Virus record (IMG/VR): IMGVR_UViG_3300025314_001329
Coordinates: 1 to 23,320 of that record
DNA: 23,320 nt
Source: a virus
Strand: one strand, 5' to 3'
The position numbers and the translations under genes were made by a program. The notes beneath the pieces are model-generated. The model saw only the letters and a list, made by a program, of their open reading frames with translations, did no database searches and was not told where the DNA came from. Below, one piece after another: positions 14,093 to 21,426 of this stretch. Numbering within the stretch: the stretch's first letter is position 1; each line of letters starts with the position of its first letter.

Positions 14093-14965
14093 CTACTCGT
14101 CCGCGTCAGCCCATTTGATCTTCGAGAAGCTCGGGATGTACTTGATCCGCTCCCGGATGTAGCGGGTCGGATCCTTGGCCATCACGGCATCTTCGCGGAG
14201 CTTTTCGAGCCGGGCGGCAATTCGGTCCGCCGATTCCACCTGACCCGAATCGCGTCGCTCACGGCTTCCTCTCGGGGTGACGACTCGGCCCGTCTTGCGG
14301 GCTTCGCGCTTCATCTGGTTCACCTCCTCGGATTCCGCCTCAAGCTCGGCTTCGCCTCGTTGCCCTGTAGCCTCCCGGTACTTGAGGAGAGCGTATTCAT
14401 GGGCACCAAGGGGGTCAGCTCTGAGCATCGACTCGTAGCGGGCCTGAGCCGTGGGGTTCTCATCCAGGTAGCGGAGGATCTCGCGCCGGGGGTACTCCCC
14501 GAACTCGGTCTCGAGCCGGCCCTGCGCCTCCCAGGTCCGAAGGAGCGGGTCCATCAGTTGGCGGACCTCGTGGGCCGCCGCCTGCGCCCCCTCTCTCCGG
14601 ATGAGATCGACGATCACGGGCACGGCTTCCTCGGGCACGCCGCGTTCGGAGAGCGTTTGCCGGACCGCTTCGTTCGGGTCCGGGGCCTCACTGCGTTGGC
14701 GGGCCTCGAGGGCCTGGAGGAGGGCTCGCTCGCGCTCCTGCGCGTGGCGGTTCTCCTCGAAGAGCCTCCGGCCTTCCTTGGACGATTCCTTGTAGCGGGT
14801 CTCGAGTTCCCTGAACCGGCCCTCTAGGGTTTGGAGCCGCTCTTCGGGGTCGGGACCTTCGGGCTCGCCCTCTTGATCTTCCTCGGGCGGAGCTTGGGGC
14901 TCAGCTTCCTCTTCTGGAACTTCCTCGGCGGGGACTTTGGGGTCCTCGGGGTCCTCACCGTTCAT
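14093..14965 (-). CDS. Scaffolding-like protein
   Basis: 290 aa, ATG overlapping the preceding stop by 4 nt (ATGA). Residues 1-45 are an acidic, Pro/Glu-rich disordered tail (EEVPEEEAEPQAPPEEDQEG). About residues 45-100 form a predicted coiled coil rich in E, R and L (RLQTLEGRFRELETRYKESS). Residues 105-200 are helical and the C-terminus is basic (KMKREARKTGRVV-like; YIRERIKYIPSFSKIKW). Acidic N-terminus, coiled coil and basic C-terminus just before the capsid gene is the typical scaffold layout, where the basic end touches the capsid interior. No protease motif is visible. Confidence 0.7.
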   Translation of the reverse strand: MNGEDPEDPKVPAEEVPEEEAEPQAPPEEDQEGEPEGPDPEERLQTLEGRFRELETRYKESSKEGRRLFEENRHAQERERALLQALEARQRSEAPDPNEAVRQTLSERGVPEEAVPVIVDLIRREGAQAAAHEVRQLMDPLLRTWEAQGRLETEFGEYPRREILRYLDENPTAQARYESMLRADPLGAHEYALLKYREATGQRGEAELEAESEEVNQMKREARKTGRVVTPRGSRERRDSGQVESADRIAARLEKLREDAVMAKDPTRYIRERIKYIPSFSKIKWADADE

Positions 14966-15315
14966 TCTTCTCCTTCGGCGCTCGTTTCTGGGAGGAAGGG
15001 GCTACGGTGTCCGTAGCGGAGTTCGTGCTCCTCCGCCCGCTCAAGCGTCGCACCTCGCTGATCTTCCTCAGCCTTGAGTTGAAGTGCAAGCTCAAACTCC
15101 TCGATCTCTTTCCACGGCCAGGCGAGGACCCATTGGAGGCTCGCCGACTCGCCGAGGATCGAGCGGAGCTCGCCTTCGGAGAGGCTCCCCCGGCCCGCGA
15201 GTGCCTTGTAGGTGAGGCCCTCGAGACGGCGCTGGGCCTCGGGGGCGAGGACCTCCTCCCACCCTGGGGAGGCGAGCATCGCTCGGAGCGCGTCGATTCG
15301 GTGCGGGTCGTCCAT
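14962..15315 (-). CDS. 117-aa protein between portal and scaffold
   Basis: ATG start, 3 nt after the portal stop region and overlapping the scaffold start by 4 nt (ATGA). The protein is mainly helical and acidic (DALRAMLASPGWEEVLAP; LQWVLAWPWKEIEEFELALQ; LKAEEDQRGATLERAEEHEL). It resembles, in size and position, the small helical proteins often found next to portals in podovirus operons, but no family is recognised. Possible portal or scaffold partner; inferred from position only. Confidence 0.65.
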   Translation of the reverse strand: MDDPHRIDALRAMLASPGWEEVLAPEAQRRLEGLTYKALAGRGSLSEGELRSILGESASLQWVLAWPWKEIEEFELALQLKAEEDQRGATLERAEEHELRYGHRSPFLPETSAEGEE

Positions 15316-15318
15316 GGC

Positions 15319-17217
15319 CTACCCGGGGGCGAGCGGCGGGAGTCCCGCCATACCCGCGGCGAGGCTCACGGGGGGCCCTGGGCCCTCGGGCCCCTGTCCG
15401 CCGCCGTTCCCGGTCGGGGACCCACCGAGCGGCGAAAGTCCTTGAGTCATCTGAAGTTGCGCCATTTGCCCGGGGGGTGGGTTGAGTAGCTCCTGTACAT
15501 TATAGAGTTCATTGGCGAGGAACATCTCCCGGAAGAAGGCCGCCCAGTTGATGAGGGCCGCCCCCGCGGGGTGGGCCGAGAACATCTGGAAGAGCATCGA
15601 GAGCCGCTGGCTCCGTTCCTGCTTCCCCAAGGCCTGGGTCGCCCCCATCGCCCGGACGTCGTAGTCCCGGTAGAGGTCCCCCATCTCGACGACTGGGTTC
15701 TCCTGGATGGCCTGGCCGGTGACGGGGTCTAGGACCGCGTTCATCCCGAGGATCTTGAGTTCCTTCGGCACGGTGAGGAGTTGGCGGTTCAAGGCCCGGA
15801 AGATCTGGGCCAGGGGCTCAATCCACATCTCCTCGGCGAGCCTCGACTCGAGGAGGAGCCTCACCGAGACGTTCTCCTGGCGGCCCATGAACTCGCGGGC
15901 GGTGACCCGGGACCCGGCCCCCATCCCCATGACGACGTCTTCGATGATACCTGTCGACTGCTGCATCCACCGCCAGAGGTCCTGGATCTCCTGGTAGGCG
16001 TTCTGGACTCCCTGCATGTTGGGGACCAGGGCCTGGATCGCCTCGGGCGGGGGCACATCGGACTCGATCACCCCGCCAGGGCGGGTGCGGAGCTTCCGGC
16101 GGTCGATACCAGCGTTCCGGTTGGCGACGAACATGGGGTCGATGAAGAGGTCCAAGGCATCGAGCTTCTGGCAGGCGATCTTGTTGGCCGAGACCTGGAG
16201 CTTTTCAGAGACCTCGGCTTTGCCCGGGCCGAAGAACTGGTGGGGGTCCCGCATCGGGGAGTAGTGGAGGAAGGGTTTGCGGGCATGCCACCAGGGGTTC
16301 GGGCGGTTGCGGAGGAGGACGTTCCCGTTGGCGATCGTGATGACGCGCTGAGTGCCGCCGTCGTCGGGGATGAACTCCTGGGGGACGGTCCCCCACATAT
16401 GGAGGATCTCGACTGGCTTTGAGTATTTCTCGCGCTTGGGGCTCGGGACGTCGTAGCCCGCCCGTATTGCCGGGCGGCGCTCGTAGAAGTCGCCCTGAGA
16501 TTCCGAGAAGAGCCGCCCCAGTTCGAGCTTCTTCAGTCCCTTGCGGTCATAGATCTTCGCTTCGACGAGGACCCGGACGTCATCCAAGTCGGGCCACTCG
16601 CGATAGATGAACCAGGCCATATCGTGGATGTCATGGACGTTCGGCTGGGGGAAGGAGTCGAGGATATCGAGGACATCTAAGTCGGGGCCGTCGAAGGTGG
16701 TGACTGGCTCGACCCGCATCTTCTCCATGTAGCGGCCCGTGAGAGGAGCTGCGACCTGGTCCCGGCGCAGCAACATCTCCTCGTCGTAGCGCCACCCGTG
16801 GTGGAGGATCCCGGTGCCGTAGAGGTCGGAGGCGAGCGTGAAGTCATAGGCCTTCAGCAGGATCGCCGCGTCGCGCATCTGGGCCGAGAGGAGGAGTTCG
16901 TTCCTGCGGGCGATGGGTGCATCCTCGGGTCCGTAGCCGAACATGCCGACGTAGGGCCAGACGCCGAAGGCGGTATTCAGCTTCCGGGCGACGTCGGACT
17001 GCACGGTCGAGAAGACAAGCGGGATCGTGATGTAGTTCCGGTGGGCCTCGAACTCGCCTTTGAAGATCATCCGGTAGAGCTCGTACCAGCGGACGCACTT
17101 TCGGTGGTAGGAGAGGTGGGCCTGTTGGGAGTGCTTGAAGCGCGAGTTCACGAGGTCGAGGATGCCCTCGTCGGTCGCCGGTGCGGGATGGGTGAGCTCC
17201 GAGTACCGGGTCGCCAT
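15319..17217 (-). CDS. Portal protein (podovirus-type)
   Basis: 632 aa from ATG 17217, which shares one base with the methyltransferase stop (TGATG); the frame is open further upstream but lies inside that gene. The N-terminus is helical with a WYELYRMIFKGEFEAHRNYI stretch, then a conserved portal pattern: VARKLNTAFG, then YDFTLASDLYGTGILHHGWR (about residues 127-146), the usual aspartate/glycine turn of portal wings. PGGVIESD and STGIIEDVVMGMGAG / RVTAREFMGRQE are typical C-terminal clip/stem regions. The C-terminus is Gly/Pro-rich and disordered (GGGQGPEGPGPPVSLAAG). Twelve copies would form the packaging and head-tail ring. Family prototype not determined. Confidence 0.8.
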   Translation of the reverse strand: MATRYSELTHPAPATDEGILDLVNSRFKHSQQAHLSYHRKCVRWYELYRMIFKGEFEAHRNYITIPLVFSTVQSDVARKLNTAFGVWPYVGMFGYGPEDAPIARRNELLLSAQMRDAAILLKAYDFTLASDLYGTGILHHGWRYDEEMLLRRDQVAAPLTGRYMEKMRVEPVTTFDGPDLDVLDILDSFPQPNVHDIHDMAWFIYREWPDLDDVRVLVEAKIYDRKGLKKLELGRLFSESQGDFYERRPAIRAGYDVPSPKREKYSKPVEILHMWGTVPQEFIPDDGGTQRVITIANGNVLLRNRPNPWWHARKPFLHYSPMRDPHQFFGPGKAEVSEKLQVSANKIACQKLDALDLFIDPMFVANRNAGIDRRKLRTRPGGVIESDVPPPEAIQALVPNMQGVQNAYQEIQDLWRWMQQSTGIIEDVVMGMGAGSRVTAREFMGRQENVSVRLLLESRLAEEMWIEPLAQIFRALNRQLLTVPKELKILGMNAVLDPVTGQAIQENPVVEMGDLYRDYDVRAMGATQALGKQERSQRLSMLFQMFSAHPAGAALINWAAFFREMFLANELYNVQELLNPPPGQMAQLQMTQGLSPLGGSPTGNGGGQGPEGPGPPVSLAAGMAGLPPLAPG

Positions 17218-17792
17218 CAGCTTGGCGCCTCGCAGTCCCCAGGGTCGGGGACCTTCTCGCATTTGGCGAGGATGTAGATGACACCATCGGTTGAGGGATC
17301 GGAGATCCCAAGCGCGATCCGGTAGGCGCACTTGATGAGGTAGGGGGCATAGATCCGGCGGAAGGGGTGGCTTTCGAGGCGCGGCGGCCCGCCGTTTTCG
17401 TCTTTGACCTCCCGCACCGAGTAGTAGAAGAAGCTGTTCGGGTTCCAGAAGGAGACGTGGGTCGGGTCCTGGAAGGCGCCGCGGCCGTCGGTCGAGGGGA
17501 CGAGGATATGGAAGATGCCGCCTACGCGGAGGACCCGCCAGGCTTCGTTCATTGTGTGGATCGGGTCTCGGAGGTGCTCGACCAGGTCGTTAGCTTGGAT
17601 AAAGTCGACCGAGTCCGAGGCCCAGGGCCAGGGTCCCTCGAGATCGACAACACAGTCGATCCCGGGGAAGCGGAAGCGGTCGACGTTCACGAACCCGGGT
17701 TCGGGGTGCCGGTTCGCACCGAGGTTCAGCTTCAACTGGGTCTTGGGGGCCCGCGATTTGCCTTTCCGAGGGAGGAGGGCGCCGGTCGTCAA
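17217..17792 (-). CDS. Class I SAM methyltransferase (type-11-like)
   Basis: 191 aa, TTG start overlapping the aminotransferase stop by 4 nt (TTGA). Motif I region LKLNLGANRHPEPGFVNVDR (residues 20-39) and DCVVDLEGPWPWASDSVDFI lead into ANDLVEHLRDP, then MNEAWRVLRVGGIFHILVPS, the hallmark post-motif segment of small type-11 methyltransferases. A conserved QDPTHVSFWNPNSFFYYS segment follows. Proteins of this type occur in both phage genomes and sugar clusters. Coupled to the DegT gene, it may modify the sugar or a glycan intermediate. The substrate is not shown by the sequence; it precedes the portal gene directly, so it is co-expressed with virion genes. Confidence 0.8.
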   Translation of the reverse strand: MTTGALLPRKGKSRAPKTQLKLNLGANRHPEPGFVNVDRFRFPGIDCVVDLEGPWPWASDSVDFIQANDLVEHLRDPIHTMNEAWRVLRVGGIFHILVPSTDGRGAFQDPTHVSFWNPNSFFYYSVREVKDENGGPPRLESHPFRRIYAPYLIKCAYRIALGISDPSTDGVIYILAKCEKVPDPGDCEAPS

Positions 17793-18871
17793 ACTCTCGC
17801 GACACCTCGGTAGAAGTGGATCAAGGCTTCGGCTTTGAGTGTAGCTTCCTCGGGGCTCTCAGGAGGATCGGTCGTCAGGATCGAGGCCACGAACTCATGG
17901 GCTCCGAGGAGACAGCCGTCTGAAAAGCGGCGTTTGAAGTAGGGGATGCAGCAGAGCGGGGTCGCGTAGCCTCGGCGCCAGCCCGCTGGGGCAGGTTCCG
18001 GCGGCCCAAGGTCCTGGACGTAGAAGACATAGGGTGGATTCACGAGCTCCTGGGGCCGCACGGATTCAATCGAGAGAAGCCGCGCGCGGAGGAGTTCGGA
18101 CGACACCTTGCGGGTGAACTGGCGGCTGAAAAGTTCCGAGATCTCGGCATAGGCGACGGCGGCCTCGAGTTCGGTCATCCGGTAGTTCGAGCCGAGGACG
18201 TCTTCGGAGTGGTTCTCGCCATGGTTACGGGCGAGGCGGAGTCGCTCGGCGAGCTTATCGCTTCGCGTCATCGCAACTCCACCCTCGCCACACTGGATCA
18301 CCTTGTGCTGGTTCAACGAAAGCACCCCGATTGCGCCCGTGGTCCCTGCAAACTCGCTCTCCGAGTCGACGCACGCAGGCGCCTGGGCTGTGTCCTCGAC
18401 GATCTCAAGCCACGGAAACTCGTTCCGGATCGGGTAGGTGTCGGCGACTTGGCCGAAGAGGTGAACCAAGACCAGAGCCGAGGGCCGGATCGGACTCTCG
18501 TCGGCGGAGCGGGAGAGCGCCTCTCGGATCGTCTCCATGGTCACGAGCCCGGTCGACTTCGAGACATCGACGAAGACAGGGGTGGCACCCAAGTGGGCGA
18601 CGGCCGCAGCCGAGGCCGTCATCGTGAGGCCGGAGACGAGGACGCGGTCAGAGGGGCCTATCCCGAGTGCCCGCAGTGCCCCTTCGAGCGCTGTGGTCGC
18701 GCTTGAGTAGGAAACAGCATGGGGGACTCCAAACATGGCCCGAACTTCGGTCTCCAAGAGGTTGAGGAACTTTCCTCCGCGGGGGCGGCTGACCCGCATC
18801 CCGGAGAGGATTCCGGATTCGATGACTTCATCGAGGTACTTTCGCGAGAGGGCCTTCGTCTCTGGGCTCAT
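17789..18871 (-). CDS. DegT/DnrJ/EryC1-type PLP aminotransferase (sugar aminotransferase)
   Basis: 360 aa from ATG 18871, which overlaps the oxidoreductase stop by 4 nt (ATGA); the longer frame is rejected. Signature elements: ILSGMRVSRPRGGKFLNLLE near the N-terminus, SYSSATTALEGALRALGIGP (about 54-73), EDTAQAPA (159-166) and SLNQHKVIQCGEGGVAMT (185-202), where K190 is the expected PLP lysine and GEGG contacts the cofactor. ARNHGENHSEDVLGSNYRMT follows, as in the family. These enzymes add an amino group from glutamate to a keto sugar; PseC and SpsC are relatives. It would act on the 4-keto sugar from the dehydratase encoded about 9 kb away. Substrate regiochemistry cannot be read from the sequence. 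It lies between terminase and portal genes. Confidence 0.85.
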   Translation of the reverse strand: MSPETKALSRKYLDEVIESGILSGMRVSRPRGGKFLNLLETEVRAMFGVPHAVSYSSATTALEGALRALGIGPSDRVLVSGLTMTASAAAVAHLGATPVFVDVSKSTGLVTMETIREALSRSADESPIRPSALVLVHLFGQVADTYPIRNEFPWLEIVEDTAQAPACVDSESEFAGTTGAIGVLSLNQHKVIQCGEGGVAMTRSDKLAERLRLARNHGENHSEDVLGSNYRMTELEAAVAYAEISELFSRQFTRKVSSELLRARLLSIESVRPQELVNPPYVFYVQDLGPPEPAPAGWRRGYATPLCCIPYFKRRFSDGCLLGAHEFVASILTTDPPESPEEATLKAEALIHFYRGVARV

Positions 18872-19575
18872 CGGTGGTCTTTGAGCGTCGCCTCGATCGC
18901 CCGGATCGCGTCGTGCGGCGGGCATTGGGGCTCGGTCCCGTACTCGATCGCAGAGATCAAGTCCGAGATCGCCTTCCCCATCGTATTCTGGCGGATCCGG
19001 CCCCACAAGGGCACTGAGTCGGAAAAGAGGCCGGGCTCTCGGCCATCCGGGAGGACGCGGGGGCGGTCCTTATAGAGCCCGGCGAGGTGGTGGGCGTGGA
19101 CATCGTTTCGCCACGGCCCCCCACCGTAACGGATGGTCTCGGGCCGAGGCATCCGGCGGACATCGAGATCCCAGGCCCGGGCGTGGTTCACCTGGACCGA
19201 GATCCCGAGTTCTTCCGAGCGCTCGGCGATCTCCCGGGCTCCCGCGACCGTCGTCGCGAGCGGCTTCTCGATGAAGAGGCCGAGGGGGGTGAAGAAGCCA
19301 AGGATCCGCCGGAAGACCTCGAGGTGGGTCTTCTCGGGGGTCGCAATCGAGATCAAGTGCGGGCACCATAAGGAGAGGAAGGAGAGATCGCTCGTGAGCC
19401 CGACTCCCGGTGGGATGGTCCCGGAGAGGCGGAGCCACTCGAGCCTCTCCTCTGAGGTATCGATGAGTCCCGCGAGTTCGGTCCGGGGGTGCTCCAAGTA
19501 CCCCTGGGCGTGGTTTTGGGGCATCTCGACCCCGGCGAACCCGGCGCCCACGACTACGGCTCGATAGCGACCCAT
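18868..19575 (-). CDS. Gfo/Idh/MocA-type oxidoreductase, shortened
   Basis: 235 aa, ATG start, overlapping the large terminase gene by 22 nt. Rossmann motif VVVGAGFAG (residues 7-15), ATPEKTH (78-84) and the family-defining EKPLATTVAGAREIAE (103-118) followed by VQVNHAR. The C-terminus has the usual closing helix (ISDLISAIEYGTEPQCPPHD). The family oxidises or reduces sugars with NAD(P). Most members are 330-390 aa; here the beta-sheet substrate domain between about residues 130 and 195 is strongly reduced, so the active site may be atypical or dependent on partners. It is directly coupled to the DegT gene, a pairing common in nucleotide-sugar pathways. Confidence 0.8.
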   Translation of the reverse strand: MGRYRAVVVGAGFAGVEMPQNHAQGYLEHPRTELAGLIDTSEERLEWLRLSGTIPPGVGLTSDLSFLSLWCPHLISIATPEKTHLEVFRRILGFFTPLGLFIEKPLATTVAGAREIAERSEELGISVQVNHARAWDLDVRRMPRPETIRYGGGPWRNDVHAHHLAGLYKDRPRVLPDGREPGLFSDSVPLWGRIRQNTMGKAISDLISAIEYGTEPQCPPHDAIRAIEATLKDHR

Positions 19576-21251
19576 CTTGTCTCCTCCTCGACGAGCGTAT
19601 CATAGGCATCCCGTGCCACCTCATCGGTGATCTTCCCCGTGAGCAGGTACTGGTCGAAGGGGCGCCGGGGGGCGTCGATCCCGGCTTCTTCTCCGAGCGG
19701 GATCATGGGCCGGTAGATGTCGGGGTGGAAGGCGTCGGCTGCGGCGTCGGCCCAGTCGTCGTGGGCCGAGACGCCGATCTCGAGCATCTGCCGGACCAGG
19801 TTATCGACTCCCGAGGCGCCGCGGACGAGCTTCATATGGCCCTCGGCCCAGTAGCCTGCGGCTTCGGTGATGCGCACATGCTTTCGGGTGCCTGAGCGTT
19901 GGAGCTGGATGAACTGGGGCATGTAGAGCCCGGCATCGGCGAAGCGGCTCCGGAGGTGGGTCTCCCAGAGCCCTTGTTTGCCCCCGAGTGCAATCTCGTC
20001 GGTCACGGCCCGGATCCGGCGGAGCTGCGAGCGGTAGCGCTGGACGATCGTGACGAGCTTGTGGCAGAACTCATCGATCTGCCACTCGTTCGAGCCGTGA
20101 CCCTCGATGTAGTAGACGTCCCCGGTCCTGCCGCCGACGTCATGGCCGAAGACGAGGATCACGGACTCATCCCCCGCCGACTTCCGCTTCATGTCCTTGA
20201 AGGCGGTATCCAGGTGGATCGTATAGTGCATGTGGCGGGCGAGGTCTTTGCGGTCGATCCACATGAGATCAATCTGTTCAGCGGTAAGCGGCATATGTTT
20301 CCCCGTGCCCGGCGCGCACATCATCTGGGCGGCGAAATCCTGGGGCTTCTTCTTCTCGTAGAGATCGAGTTCCCGCTTGGTCCATGCCCGCGGCAGAATC
20401 GACTCCCCGCGTGCGTCCCGCGCTTGGAGGTAATATAGCACCCACTCGCCGTCGGGGGACGGTTCAGGGAAGGTCGGCGGGAGCTTCATGCCGTGGGCCT
20501 CGCGGATGCCGTCCGTTCGGAGCAGCATCGAGATCACGTCCGCGTTCGTGTAGGGCGTGCCGACGTAGAGGAAGAAGGAATCGGTGCGAAGTGCCGGGAT
20601 CAAGGCGTTGGTGTGCTGGATTGAGAGCTGGATCCAGTTTCCGCGCTCCCGGATCTTCTCCTGTGAGATGGGGTCATCGAGGACGAGGAGGTCGGGATGG
20701 GAACCCGTGGTGCCGGTCTCGACGGACGCCGTGTCGAAGGAGGGTTCGGTGAGGGCCATCTGGCGGCGGAGCGCGTGGGTGAACTGAGCGTTCGTCCACA
20801 GGCGCGCCGGGTCGTGCCAGACGCCGTAGGTCTGGGCGAAGAGTGAGTACGGGTCTCCTCCCTCGAGCAACACCTTGATCGAACTCACGAACTCGACGGC
20901 CTTCTGGGCGGACTCGGAGTCGACAACGCAGGCGAGATCAGGGTCATGGAGGTGGAGCCAGAGGGGGAAGGCCTTGGTGACAATCACGGTCTTCCCGAAG
21001 CCGCGGGGGATGACGCACATGACTTTGGTGCGGCCCTGTTCCTGCTTTCGGCGGCGTTCGAGCCAGGCGAGGCCCTCGCGTTGGAGAAGTTCGGCGATGG
21101 GGCGGTGGACTTCTTCTGTGAGCCAGCGGCCGCGAGGGTTCCGTGCGACCCCGAAGGCGTACTTCAAGAAAAGCCAGAACGAATCGCGGCAGGCGATCGC
21201 CAGGGTCTCGCGTTCGATCTCAAGGTCCCAGCCCAGTGGATCGAGGCGCAC
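19554..21251 (-). CDS. terL: Terminase large subunit
   Basis: 565 aa, GTG start sharing a base with the preceding TAG (TAGTG). ATPase: Walker A-like IPRGFGKT (residues 81-88), Walker B LLVLDD (188-193) and coupling motif VGTPY (230-234). Nuclease: first acidic residue in HLDTA (D348), second acidic stretch AGDESV (around 359-364) and C-terminal HDDWADAAAD (497-506). The motor cleaves concatemeric DNA and pumps it into the prohead through the portal. Length fits the family. Its C-terminal end overlaps the oxidoreductase gene by 22 nt, so that gene is integrated tightly in the packaging operon. Confidence 0.92.
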   Translation of the reverse strand: MRLDPLGWDLEIERETLAIACRDSFWLFLKYAFGVARNPRGRWLTEEVHRPIAELLQREGLAWLERRRKQEQGRTKVMCVIPRGFGKTVIVTKAFPLWLHLHDPDLACVVDSESAQKAVEFVSSIKVLLEGGDPYSLFAQTYGVWHDPARLWTNAQFTHALRRQMALTEPSFDTASVETGTTGSHPDLLVLDDPISQEKIRERGNWIQLSIQHTNALIPALRTDSFFLYVGTPYTNADVISMLLRTDGIREAHGMKLPPTFPEPSPDGEWVLYYLQARDARGESILPRAWTKRELDLYEKKKPQDFAAQMMCAPGTGKHMPLTAEQIDLMWIDRKDLARHMHYTIHLDTAFKDMKRKSAGDESVILVFGHDVGGRTGDVYYIEGHGSNEWQIDEFCHKLVTIVQRYRSQLRRIRAVTDEIALGGKQGLWETHLRSRFADAGLYMPQFIQLQRSGTRKHVRITEAAGYWAEGHMKLVRGASGVDNLVRQMLEIGVSAHDDWADAAADAFHPDIYRPMIPLGEEAGIDAPRRPFDQYLLTGKITDEVARDAYDTLVEEETRWVAIEP

Positions 21252-21415
21252 TACTTCTTCTTACCGCGGACGGCACCGAGGAAGCCCTTCTGCTTCTTGG
21301 TGAGCTTGTGACCGCGAGTCTCGCCTTCCTCGAGCATCATACCGGCCTTATGGGGTGTGAGGCTTGTCGTCTCCGAAGGCAGGGCCCTCATTCGGGTCTT
21401 CGCTTTCTTCGCCAT
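21251..21415 (-). CDS. 54-aa conserved small phage protein upstream of terL
   Basis: ATG 21415 is chosen: a GGAGA lies 6 nt upstream and the longer frame (to 21547) lies inside the neighbouring gene. Sequence features: MAKKAKTRMRAL start, a TPHKAGMMLEEGETRGHKLT core and KKQKGFLGAVRGKKK end. The pattern K-A-x-x-M/I-L-x-x-G-x-x-x-G-x-x-L-T-x-K-Q-x-x-F-x-G-A is a recurrent small phage protein of unknown role, recalled from general familiarity and not checked by search. Position next to terL suggests a packaging accessory. Confidence 0.65.
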   Translation of the reverse strand: MAKKAKTRMRALPSETTSLTPHKAGMMLEEGETRGHKLTKKQKGFLGAVRGKKK

Positions 21416-21421
21416 TCTGAT

Positions 21422-21426
21422 TCTCC
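21422..21426 (-). promoter_or_regulatory. Ribosome-binding site of the 54-aa gene
   Basis: GGAGA on the minus strand, 6 nt before ATG 21415. It decides the short start in favour of the 54-aa product. Confidence 0.6.

Noticed and set aside
13928-14827. Plus-strand open frame of 299 codons
   Set aside because: It is antisense to the scaffold and capsid genes; its composition mirrors the opposite strand and it has no domain pattern.
17217-17331. Longer N-terminus for the portal protein (start at 17331)
   Set aside because: It would overlap the methyltransferase gene by 115 nt. ATG 17217 shares one base with that gene's stop, the usual junction here, and the upstream translation is Arg/Pro-rich shadow sequence.
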